Positions 30,988-42,973 of a stretch of DNA of 64,000 nt are shown here, in pieces (the first letter of the stretch is position 1; every line of letters starts with the position of its first letter). The stretch covers positions 56,645,891 through 56,709,890 of the forward strand of contig NC_086040.1 in the NCBI RefSeq assembly GCF_036323735.1, written 5' to 3'. The position numbers and the translations under genes are program-made. Origin of the DNA: Rattus norvegicus (lineage: Eukaryota; Chordata; Mammalia; Rodentia; Muridae). The notes beneath the pieces are model-generated. The model was not told where the DNA came from. It worked only from the letters and a program-made list of their open reading frames with translations, and made no database searches.

Positions 30988-33737
30988 AGCTGTGTGTTTA
31001 TCTTGAAAGTCAACTTCCTACAAGCTTTTCCCTCTTGGAATGAAGAGAATTCGCCAAAGAATGAAAGACTGAGACTGGGAAAAGCTTTTTCAGTCTATAT
31101 AAATAAGTGTGCTTTTTACTGTCTAGAACCACTTAAAACTAAGCTTACTGGTCAAGTAACAGCAATTCACTTTGCAAAACAGTAGCTGTGTGTTTATCTT
31201 CAAAGTCAACTTCCTACAAGCTTTTCCTGCTGGAAGGAACAGAATTCTCCAAAGATTGTTGGATTCAGACTGGGAAATCCATGTTTTGTCTATATTGAAA
31301 AGTGTGCTTTTTTCCCTCTAGAACCACTTAGAGCTAAGCTTATTCGCCAAGTAACAGCGATTCACTTTGCAAATCATTAGCTTTGTGTTCAGCTTCAAAG
31401 TCAAGTTCCTACAAGCTTTTTCCGCATGGAATGAACAGAACTCGACTGAGAATGTGTGATTCAGACAGGGAAACGCACTTTTTTCTATATAGAGAGGTAT
31501 GCTTATCACCTTCTAGGACCATTTAAAACAAAGCTTAATCACCAGGTAAGAACAATTCACTTGTAAAATGAAAAAAAAAGGCTGTCTTTTTATCTTCAAA
31601 GTCAACTTCCTACAAGCTTTTCCCTCTTGGAATGAACAGAATTCGCCAAAGAATGAGAGACTAAGACTGGGAAAAGCTTTTTCAGTCTATATAAATAAGT
31701 CTGCTTTTTTACAGTCTAGAACCACTTAAAACTAAGATTATTGGTCAAGTAACAGCAATTCACTTTTCAAAACAGTAGCTGTGTGTTTATCTTCAAAGTC
31801 AACTTCCTACAAGCTTTACCCCCTTGGAAAGAACAGAATTTGCCAAAGAATGAGAGATTCAGACTGGGAAACCCACGTTTGTCTATATTCAAAAGTCTGC
31901 TTTTTAGCCTCAAGAACAACTTAAAAGTAAGCTTATTCGCCTAGTAACAGAAATTCACTTTTCAAAACACTAGCTGTGTGTTTATCTTCAAAGTCAACTT
32001 CCTACAAGCTTTTCCCTTTTGGAACGAACAGAATTCACCAAAGAATGGGAGACTGAGACTGGGAAAAGCTTTTTCAGTCTATATGAATAAGTCTGCTTTT
32101 TACCATCTAGAACCAGTTAAAACTAAGCTTATTGGCCAAGTAACAGCAATTCATTTTGCAAAACACTAGCTGTGTGTTTATTTCAAAGTCAACATCTTCT
32201 AAGCTCTTCCCCCTTGGAGAGAACAGAATTCACCTAAGAATGTCTGATTCAGACTGGGAAATGCAAGTATTGTCTACATTGAAAGTCTGCTTTTTACTGT
32301 CTAGGACCACTTAAAACTAAGCCTATTGGCCAAGTAAGAGCAATTCACTTTGCAGATCATTAGCTCTGTGTTTATCTTCAAAGTGAACTTCCTACAAGCT
32401 TTTGCCACTTGGAACGAACAGAATTCGCCAAAGAATGTTGGATTCAGACTGGGAAACCCATGTTTGGTCCACATAGAAAACTCTGCTTTTTACTGTGTAG
32501 AACCACTTAAAACTAAGCTTATTGGCCAAGTAACAGCAATTCACTTTGCTAAACCCTAGCTGTGTGTTTATTTTCAATGTCAACTTCCTACAAGCTTTTC
32601 ATACTGGAAACAACAGAATTCTGCAAAGAATGTTCGATTCCGACTGGGAAACCCATGTTTTGTCTACATTGAAAAGTGTGCTTCTTACCCCATAGAACCC
32701 CTTAAAACTAAGCTTTTTCACCAAGTAACAGCCATTCACTCTGCAAATCACCAGCTTTGTGTTCAGCTTCAAACTCAAGTTCCTACAAGCTTTTCCCAAT
32801 TGGAAGGAACAGAATTAGCCAAAGAATGAGATATTGAGACTGGGAAAAGGATTTTTCGTCTATATAGAAAAGTATGCTTTTTACCATATAGAACTACTTA
32901 AAACTAAGCTTAATCACCAAGTAAGAACGATTCACTTTGTAAAAGGAAAAAAGGGGCTTTTTTTTTTATCTCCAAAGTCAACTTCCTACAAGCCTTTCCA
33001 GCCTGGAACGGACAGAATTCACCAAGGAATGTTTGATTCAGACTGAGAAAACCATGTTTTGTCTATATTGAAAAGTCTGCTTTTACCCACTAGAACCACT
33101 TAAAACTAAGAATATTCTCCTGGTAAGAACAATTCCCTTTGCAAAAACACTTGCTGTGTGTTTGTCTTCAAAGTCAACTTTCTACAAGATTTTCCTGCTT
33201 GGAACACACAGAATTTGGCAAAGAGTGAGAGATTGAGACTGGGAAAAGCTTTTTTAGAATATATAGATAAGTATGCTTTTTACCAACTAGAACTACTTAA
33301 AACAGAGCTTAATCCCAAAGTAAGAACAATTCACTTTGTAAAACACTAGCTGTGTGTTTATCTTCAAAGTTCACTTCCTCCAAACTTTTCCCGATTGGAA
33401 CGAACACGATTCCTCTAAGAATGTGTGACTGAGACTGGGAAACACACGTTTTGTGTATATATAAAAGTCTGCTTTTTTCTCCTTTGAACAACTGAAAACT
33501 AAGCTTATTTTCCAAGTAACAGCACTTCACTTTGCAAAACACTACCTGTGTGTTTATCTTGAAAGTCAACTTCCTACAAGCTTTACACCCATGGAAAGGA
33601 CAGAATTGGCCAAAGAATGAGAGATTCAGACTGGGAAAAACATGTTCGTCTATATTGAAAAGTCTGCTTTTTGCCTCAAGAACCACTTAAAAGTAAGCTT
33701 CTTCGCCTAGTAACAGCAATTCACTTTGCAAAACACT
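30988..33737 (+). repeat. HOR H12, 14-mer, first unit of super-repeat 3
   Basis: Length 2,750 bp, type a at both ends. Carries the m1 TACTGTCTAG marker and the T-run C at 31586, 8,252 bp after H9. Private change TTTTGCCACTTGG in m8 (about 32406) weakens its CENP-B-like word further. Confidence 0.95.
33389..33405 (-). other. CENP-B-box match in m13 of H12
   Basis: Same word, unchanged; 2,750 bp spacing. Confidence 0.8.
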
Positions 33738-36487
33738 AGCTGTGTGTTTATCTTGAAAGTCAACTTCCTACAAGCTTTTCCCTCTTGGAATGAAGAGAAT
33801 TCGCCAAAGAATGAAAGACTGAGACTGGGAAAAGCTTTTTCAGTCTATATAAATAAGTGTGCTTTTTACCGTCTAGAACCACTTAAAACTAAGCTTACTG
33901 GTCAAGTAACAGCAATTCACTTTGCAAAACAGTAGCTGTGTGTTTATCTTCAAAGTCAACTTCCTACAAGCTTTTCCTGCTGGAAGGAACAGAATTCTCC
34001 AAAGATTGTTGGATTCAGACTGGGAAATCCATGTTTTGTCTATATTGAAAAGTGTGCTTTTTTCCCTCTAGAACCACTTAGAGCTAAGCTTATTCGCCAA
34101 GTAACAGCGATTCACTTTGCAAATCATTAGCTTTGTGTTCAGCTTCAAAGTCAAGTTCCTACAAGCTTTTTCCGCATGGAATGAACAGAACTCGACTGAG
34201 AATGTGTGATTCAGACAGGGAAACGCACTTTTTTCTATATAGAGAGGTATGCTTATCACCTTCTAGGACCATTTAAAACAAAGCTTAATCACCAGGTAAG
34301 AACAATTCACTTGTAAAATGAAAAAAAAAGGCTGTTTTTTTATCTTCAAAGTCAACTTCCTACAAGCTTTTCCCTCTTGGAATGAACAGAATTCGCCAAA
34401 GAATGAGAGACTAAGACTGGGAAAAGCTTTTTCAGTCTATATAAATAAGTCTGCTTTTTTACAGTCTAGAACCACTTAAAACTAAGATTATTGGTCAAGT
34501 AACAGCAATTCACTTTTCAAAACAGTAGCTGTGTGTTTATCTTCAAAGTCAACTTCCTACAAGCTTTACCCCCTTGGAAAGAACAGAATTTGCCAAAGAA
34601 TGAGAGATTCAGACTGGGAAACCCACGTTTGTCTATATTCAAAAGTCTGCTTTTTAGCCTCAAGAACAACTTAAAAGTAAGCTTATTCGCCTAGTAACAG
34701 AAATTCACTTTTCAAAACACTAGCTGTGTGTTTATCTTCAAAGTCAACTTCCTACAAGCTTTTCCCTTTTGGAACGAACAGAATTCACCAAAGAATGGGA
34801 GACTGAGACTGGGAAAAGCTTTTTCAGTCTATATGAATAAGTCTGCTTTTTACCATCTAGAACCAGTTAAAACTAAGCTTATTGGCCAAGTAACAGCAAT
34901 TCATTTTGCAAAACACTAGCTGTGTGTTTATTTCAAAGTCAACATCTTCTAAGCTCTTCCCCCTTGGAGAGAACAGAATTCACCTAAGAATGTCTGATTC
35001 AGACTGGGAAATGCAAGTATTGTCTACATTGAAAGTCTGCTTTTTACTGTCTAGGACCACTTAAAACTAAGCCTATTGGCCAAGTAAGAGCAATTCACTT
35101 TGCAGATCATTAGCTCTGTGTTTATCTTCAAAGTGAACTTCCTACAAGCTTTTGCCGCTTGGAACGAACAGAATTCGCCAAAGAATGTTGGATTCAGACT
35201 GGGAAACCCATGTTTGGTCCACATAGAAAACTCTGCTTTTTACTGTGTAGAACCACTTAAAACTAAGCTTATTGGCCAAGTAACAGCAATTCACTTTGCT
35301 AAACCCTAGCTGTGTGTTTATTTTCAATGTCAACTTCCTACAAGCTTTTCATACTGGAAACAACAGAATTCTGCAAAGAATGTTCGATTCCGACTGGGAA
35401 ACCCATGTTTTGTCTACATTGAAAAGTGTGCTTCTTACCCCATAGAACCCCTTAAAACTAAGCTTTTTCACCAAGTAACAGCCATTCACTCTGCAAATCA
35501 CCAGCTTTGTGTTCAGCTTCAAACTCAAGTTCCTACAAGCTTTTCCCAATTGGAAGGAACAGAATTAGCCAAAGAATGAGATATTGAGACTGGGAAAAGG
35601 ATTTTTCGTCTATATAGAAAAGTATGCTTTTTACCATATAGAACTACTTAAAACTAAGCTTAATCACCAAGTAAGAACGATTCACTTTGTAAAAGGAAAA
35701 AAGGGGCTTTTTTTTTTATCTCCAAAGTCAACTTCCTACAAGCCTTTCCAGCCTGGAACGGACAGAATTCACCAAGGAATGTTTGATTCAGACTGAGAAA
35801 ACCATGTTTTGTCTATATTGAAAAGTCTGCTTTTACCCACTAGAACCACTTAAAACTAAGAATATTCTCCTGGTAAGAACAATTCCCTTTGCAAAAACAC
35901 TTGCTGTGTGTTTGTCTTCAAAGTCAACTTTCTACAAGATTTTCCTGCTTGGAACACACAGAATTTGGCAAAGAGTGAGAGATTGAGACTGGGAAAAGCT
36001 TTTTTAGAATATATAGATAAGTATGCTTTTTACCAACTAGAACTACTTAAAACAGAGCTTAATCCCAAAGTAAGAACAATTCACTTTGTAAAACACTAGC
36101 TGTGTGTTTATCTTCAAAGTTCACTTCCTCCAAACTTTTCCCGATTGGAACGAACACGATTCCTCTAAGAATGTGTGACTGAGACTGGGAAACACACGTT
36201 TTGTGTATATATAAAAGTCTGCTTTTTTCTCCTTTGAACAACTGAAAACTAAGCTTATTTTCCAAGTAACAGCACTTTACTTTGCAAAACACTACCTGTG
36301 TGTTTATCTTGAAAGTCAACTTCCTACAAGCTTTACACCCATAGAAAGGACAGAATTGGCCAAAGAATGAGAGATTCAGACTGGGAAACCCATGTTTGTC
36401 TATATTCAAAAGTCTGCTTTTTAGCCTCAAGAACAACTTAAAAGTAAGCTTATACGCCTAGTAACAGAAATTCACTTTGCAAACACT
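33738..36487 (+). repeat. HOR H13, 14-mer, last type a start in the window
   Basis: Length 2,750 bp. Opens type a, closes type b. Every m14/m1 junction to its right is type b. Its m14 end has one A fewer (TTTGCAAACACTAG), a deletion shared with the end of H14. Confidence 0.95.
36139..36155 (-). other. CENP-B-box match in m13 of H13
   Basis: Same word, unchanged; 2,750 bp spacing. Confidence 0.8.
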
Positions 36488-39237
36488 AGCTGTGTGTTTA
36501 TCTTGAAAGTCAACTTCCTACAAGGTTTTCCCTCTTGGAATGAAGAGAATTCGCCAAAGAATGAAAGACTGAGACTGGGAAAAGCTTTTTCAGTCTATAT
36601 AAATAAGTGTGCTTTTTACTGTCTAGAACCACTTAAAACTATGCTTACTGGTCAAGTAACAGCAATTCACTTTGCAAAACAGTAGCTGTGTGTTTATCTT
36701 CAAAGTCAACTTCCTACAAGCTTTTCCTGCTGGAAGGAACAGAATTCTCCAAAGATTGTTGGATTCAGACTGGGAAATCCATGTTTTGTCTATATTGAAA
36801 AGTGTGCTTTTTTCCCTCTAGAACCACTTAGAGCTAAGCTTATTCGCCAAGTAACAGCGATTCACTTTGCAAATCATTAGCTTTGTGTTCAGCTTCAAAG
36901 TCAAGTTCCTACAAGCTTTTTCCGCATGGAACGAACAGAACTCGACTGAGAATGTGTGATTCAGACAGGGAAACGCACTTTTTTCTATATAGAGAGGTAT
37001 GCTTATCACCTTCTAGGACCATTTAAAACAAAGCTTAATCACCAGGTAAGAACAATTCACTTGTAAAATGAAAAAAAAAGGCTGTTTTTTTATCTTCAAA
37101 GTCAACTTCCTACAAGCTTTTCCCTCTTGGAATGAACAGAATTCGCCAAAGAATGAGAGACTAAGACTGGGAAAAGCTTTTTCAGTCTATATAAATAAGT
37201 CTGCTTTTTTACAGTCTAGAACCACTTAAAACTAAGATTATTGGTCAAGTAACAGCAATTCACTTTTCAAAACAGTAGCTGTGTGTTTATCTTCAAAGTC
37301 AACTTCCTACAAGCTTTACCCCCTTGGAAAGAACAGAATTTGCCAAAGAATGAGAGATTCAGACTGGGAAACCCACGTTTGTCTATATTCAAAAGTCTGC
37401 TTTTTAGCCTCAAGAACAACTTAAAAGTAAGCTTATTCGCCTAGTAACAGAAATTCACTTTTCAAAACACTAGCTGTGTGTTTATCTTCAAAGTCAACTT
37501 CCTACAAGCTTTTCCCTTTTGGAACGAACAGAATTCACCAAAGAATGGGAGACTGAGACTGGGAAAAGCTTTTTCAGTCTATATGAATAAGTCTGCTTTT
37601 TACCATCTAGAACCAGTTAAAACTAAGCTTATTGGCCAAGTAACAGCAATTCATTTTGCAAAACACTAGCTGTGTGTTTATTTCAAAGTCAACATCTTCT
37701 AAGCTCTTCCCCCTTGGAGAGAACAGAATTCACCTAAGAATGTCTGATTCAGACTGGGAAATGCAAGTATTGTCTACATTGAAAGTCTGCTTTTTACTGT
37801 CTAGGACCACTTAAAACTAAGCCTATTGGCCAAGTAAGAGCAATTCACTTTGCAGATCATTAGCTCTGTGTTTATCTTCAAAGTGAACTTCCTACAAGCT
37901 TTTGCCGCTTGGAACGAACAGAATTCGCCAAAGAATGTTGGATTCAGACTGGGAAACCCATGTTTGGTCCACATAGAAAACTCTGCTTTTTACTGTGTAG
38001 AACCACTTAAAACTAAGCTTATTGGCCAAGTAACAGCAATTCACTTTGCTAAACCCTAGCTGTGTGTTTATTTTCAATGTCAACTTCCTACAAGCTTTTC
38101 ATACTGGAAACAACAGAATTCTGCAAAGAATGTTCGATTCCGACTGGGAAACCCATGTTTTGTCTACATTGAAAAGTGTGCTTCTTACCCCATAGAACCC
38201 CTTAAAACTAAGCTTTTTCACCAAGTAACAGCCATTCACTCTGCAAATCACCAGCTTTGTGTTCAGCTTCAAACTCAAGTTCCTACAAGCTTTTCCCAAT
38301 TGGAAGGAACAGAATTAGCCAAAGAATGAGATATTGAGACTGGGAAAAGGATTTTTCGTCTATATAGAAAAGTATGCTTTTTACCATATAGAACTACTTA
38401 AAACTAAGCTTAATCACCAAGTAAGAACGATTCACTTTGTAAAAGGAAAAAAGGGGCTTTTTTTTTTATCTCCAAAGTCAACTTCCTACAAGCCTTTCCA
38501 GCCTGGAACGGACAGAATTCACCAAGGAATGTTTGATTCAGACTGAGAAAACCATGTTTTGTCTATATTGAAAAGTCTGCTTTTACCCACTAGAACCACT
38601 TAAAACTAAGAATATTCTCCTGGTAAGAACAATTCCCTTTGCAAAAACACTTGCTGTGTGTTTGTCTTCAAAGTCAACTTTCTACAAGATTTTCCTGCTT
38701 GGAACACACAGAATTTGGCAAAGAGTGAGAGATTGAGACTGGGAAAAGCTTTTTTAGAATATATAGATAAGTATGCTTTTTACCAACTAGAACTACTTAA
38801 AACAGAGCTTAATCCCAAAGTAAGAACAATTCACTTTGTAAAACACTAGCTGTGTGTTTATCTTCAAAGTTCACTTCCTCCAAACTTTTCCCGATTGGAA
38901 CGAACACGATTCCTCTAAGAATGTGTGACTGAGACTGGGAAACACACGTTTTGTGTATATATAAAAGTCTGCTTTTTTCTCCTTTGAACAACTGAAAACT
39001 AAGCTTATTTTCCAAGTAACAGCACTTTACTTTGCAAAACACTACCTGTGTGTTTATCTTGAAAGTCAACTTCCTACAAGCTTTACACCCATAGAAAGGA
39101 CAGAATTGGCCAAAGAATGAGAGATTCAGACTGGGAAACCCATGTTTGTCTATATTCAAAAGTCTGCTTTTTAGCCTCAAGAACAACTTAAAAGTAAGCT
39201 TATACGCCTAGTAACAGAAATTCACTTTGCAAACACT
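36488..39237 (+). repeat. HOR H14, 14-mer, type b
   Basis: Length 2,750 bp. m1 combines type b (CAAGGTTTTCC, AACTATGCTT) with TACTGTCTAG, a combination shared only with the first m1 of H15. With the shared one-base deletion at its left edge this shows H14 and H15 are recent neighbours by duplication. Confidence 0.95.
38889..38905 (-). other. CENP-B-box match in m13 of H14
   Basis: Same word, unchanged; 2,750 bp spacing. Confidence 0.8.
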
Positions 39238-42200
39238 AGCTGTGTGTTTATCTTGAAAGTCAACTTCCTACAAGGTTTTCCCTCTTGGAATGAAGAGAAT
39301 TCGCCAAAGAATGAAAGACTGAGACTGGGAAAAGCTTTTTCAGTCTATATAAATAAGTGTGCTTTTTACTGTCTAGAACCACTTAAAACTATGCTTACTG
39401 GTCAAGTAACAGCAATTCACTTTGCAAAACAGTAGCTGTGTGTTTATCTTCAAAGTCAACTTCCTACAAGCTTTTCCTGCTGGAAGGAACAGAATTCTCC
39501 AAAGATTGTTGGATTCAGACTGGGAAATCCATGTTTTGTCTATATTGAAAAGTGTGCTTTTTTCCCTCTAGAACCACTTAGAGCTAAGCTTATTCGCCAA
39601 GTAACAGCGATTCACTTTGCAAATCATTAGCTTTGTGTTCAGCTTCAAAGTCAAGTTCCTACAAGCTTTTTCCGCATGGAACGAACAGAACTCGACTGAG
39701 AATGTGTGATTCAGACAGGGAAACGCACTTTTTTCTATATAGAGAGGTATGCTTATCACCTTCTAGGACCATTTAAAACAAAGCTTAATCACCAGGTAAG
39801 AACAATTCACTTGTAAAATGAAAAAAAAAGGCTGTTTTTTTATCTTCAAAGTCAACTTCCTACAAGCTTTTCCCTCTTGGAATGAACAGAATTCGCCAAA
39901 GAATGAGAGACTAAGACTGGGAAAAGCTTTTTCAGTCTATATAAATAAGTCTGCATTTTTACAGTCTAGAACCACTTAAAACTAAGATTATTGGTCAAGT
40001 AACAGCAATTCACTTTTCAAAACAGTAGCTGTGTGTTTATCTTCAAAGTCAACTTCCTATAAGCTTTACCCCCTTGGAAAGAACAGAATTCGCCAAAGAA
40101 TGAGAGATTCAGACTGGGAAACCCATGTTTGTCTATATTCAAAAGTCTGCTTTTTAGCCTCAAGAACAACTTAAAAGTAAGCTTATTCGCCTAGTAACAG
40201 AAATTCACTTTGCAAAACACTAGCTGTGTGTTTATCTTGAAAGTCAACTTCCTACAAGGTTTTCCCTCTTGGAATGAAGAGAATTCGCCAAAGAATGAAA
40301 GACTGAGACTGGGAAAAGCTTTTTCAGTCTATATAAATAAGTGTGCTTTTTACCGTCTAGAACCACTTAAAACTATGCTTATTGGCCAAGTAACAGCAAT
40401 TCACTATGCAAAACAGTAGCTGTGTGTTTATCTTCAAAGTCAACTTCCTACAAGCTTTTCCTGCTGGAAGGAACAGAATTCTCCAAAGATTGTTGGATTC
40501 AGACTGGGAAATACATGTTTTGTCTATATTGAAAAGTGTGCTTTTTTCCCTCTAGAACCACTTAGAGCTAAGCTTATTCGCCAAGTAACAGCGATTCACT
40601 TTGCAAATCATTAGCTTTGTATTCAGCTTCAAAGTCAAGTTCCTACAAGCTTTTTCCGCATGGAATGAACAGAACTCGACTGAGAATGTGTGATTCAGAC
40701 AGGGAAACGCACTTTTTTCTATATAGAGAGGTATGCTTATCACCTTCTAGGACCATTTAAAACAAAGCTTAATCACCAGGTAAGAACAATTCACTTGTAA
40801 AATGAAAAAAAAAAGGCTGTTTTTTTATCTTCAAAGTCAACTTCCTACAAGCTTTTCCCTCTTGGAATGAACAGAATTCGCCAAAGAATGAGAGACTAAG
40901 ACTGGGAAAAGCTTTTTCAGTCTATATAAATAAGTCTGCTTTTTTACAGTCTAGAACCACTTAAAACTAAGATTATTGGTCAAGTAACAGCAATTCACTT
41001 TTCAAAACACTAGCTGTGTGTTTATCTTCAAAGTCAACTTCCTACAAGCTTTACCCCCTTGGAAAGAACAGAATTCGCCAAAGAATGAGAGATTCAGACT
41101 GGGAAACCCATGTTTGTCTATATTCAAAAGTCTGCTTTTTAGCCTCAAGAACAACTTAAAAGTAAGCTTATTCGCCTAGTAACAGAAATTCACTTTTCAA
41201 AACACTAGCTGTGTGTTTATCTTCAAAGTCAACTTCCTACAAGCTTTTCCCTTTTGGAACGAACAGAATTCACCAAAGAATGGGAGACTGAGACTGGGAA
41301 AAGCTTTTTCAGTCTATATGAATAAGTCTGCTTTTTACCATCTAGAACCAGTTAAAACTAAGCTTATTGGCCAAGTAACAGCAATTCATTTTGCAAAACA
41401 CTAGCTGTGTGTTTATTTCAAAGTCAACATCTTCTAAGCTCTTCCCCCTTGGAGAGAACAGAATTCACCTAAGAATGTCTGATTCAGACTGGGAAATGCA
41501 AGTATTGTCTACATTGAAAGTCTGCTTTTTACTGTCTAGGACCACTTAAAACTAAGCCTATTGGCCAAGTAAGAGCAATTCACTTTGCAGATCATTAGCT
41601 CTGTGTTTATCTTCAAAGTGAACTTCCTACAAGCTTTTGCCGCTTGGAACGAACAGAATTCGCCAAAGAATGTTGGATTCAGACTGGGAAACCCATGTTT
41701 GGTCCACATAGAAAACTCTGCTTTTTACTGTGTAGAACCACTTAAAACTAAGCTTATTGGCCAAGTAACAGCAATTCACTTTGCTAAACCCTAGCTGTGT
41801 GTTTATTTTCAATGTCAACTTCCTACAAGCTTTTCATACTGGAAACAACAGAATTCTGCAAAGAATGTTCGATTCCGACTGGGAAACCCATGTTTTGTCT
41901 ACATTGAAAAGTGTGCTTCTTACCCCATAGAACCCCTTAAAACTAAGCTTTTTCACCAAGTAACAGCCATTCACTCTGCAAATCACCAGCTTTGTGTTCA
42001 GCTTCAAACTCAAGTTCCTACAAGCTTTTCCCAATTGGAAGGAACAGAATTAGCCAAAGAATGAGATATTGAGACTGGGAAAAGGATTTTTCGTCTATAT
42101 AGAAAAGTATGCTTTTTACCATATAGAACTACTTAAAACTAAGCTTAATCACCAAGTAAGAACGATTCACTTTGTAAAAGGAAAAAAGGGGCTTTTTTTT

Positions 42201-42973
42201 TTATCTCCAAAGTCAACTTCCTACAAGCCTTTCCAGCCTGGAACGGACAGAATTCACCAAGGAATGTTTGATTCAGACTGAGAAAACCATGTTTTGTCTA
42301 TATTGAAAAGTCTGCTTTTACCCACTAGAACCACTTAAAACTAAGAATATTCTCCTGGTAAGAACAATTCCCTTTGCAAAAACACTTGCTGTGTGTTTGT
42401 CTTCAAAGTCAACTTTCTACAAGATTTTCCTGCTTGGAACACACAGAATTTGGCAAAGAGTGAGAGATTGAGACTGGGAAAAGCTTTTTTAGAATATATA
42501 GATAAGTATGCTTTTTACCAACTAGAACTACTTAAAACAGAGCTTAATCCCAAAGTAAGAACAATTCACTTTGTAAAACACTAGCTGTGTGTTTATCTTC
42601 AAAGTTCACTTCCTCCAAACTTTTCCCGATTGGAACGAACACGATTCCTCTAAGAATGTGTGACTGAGACTGGGAAACACACGTTTTGTGTATATATAAA
42701 AGTCTGCTTTTTTCTCCTTTGAACAACTGAAAACTAAGCTTATTTTCCAAGTAACAGCACTTTACTTTGCAAAACACTACCTGTGTGTTTATCTTGAAAG
42801 TCAACTTCCTACAAGCTTTACACCCATAGAAAGGACAGAATTGGCCAAAGAATGAGAGATTCAGACTGGGAAACCCATGTTTGTCTATATTCAAAAGTCT
42901 GCTTTTTAGCCTCAAGAACAACTTAAAAGTAAGCTTATACGCCTAGTAACAGAAATTCACTTTGCAAAACACT
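39238..42973 (+). repeat. HOR H15, 19-mer
   Basis: Length 3,736 bp. Blocks are 39238-40221 and 40222-41206; m6 starts at 41207. The first m4 has CAAGCTTTTCCC with TCTGCATTTTTAC. Its m5 before m6 reads GAATTCGCC and ACCCATG, the form seen to the right, whereas H3-H14 units have GAATTTGCC and ACCCACG. Confidence 0.94.
42624..42640 (-). other. CENP-B-box match in m13 of H15
   Basis: Same word, unchanged; 3,735 bp spacing. Confidence 0.8.
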
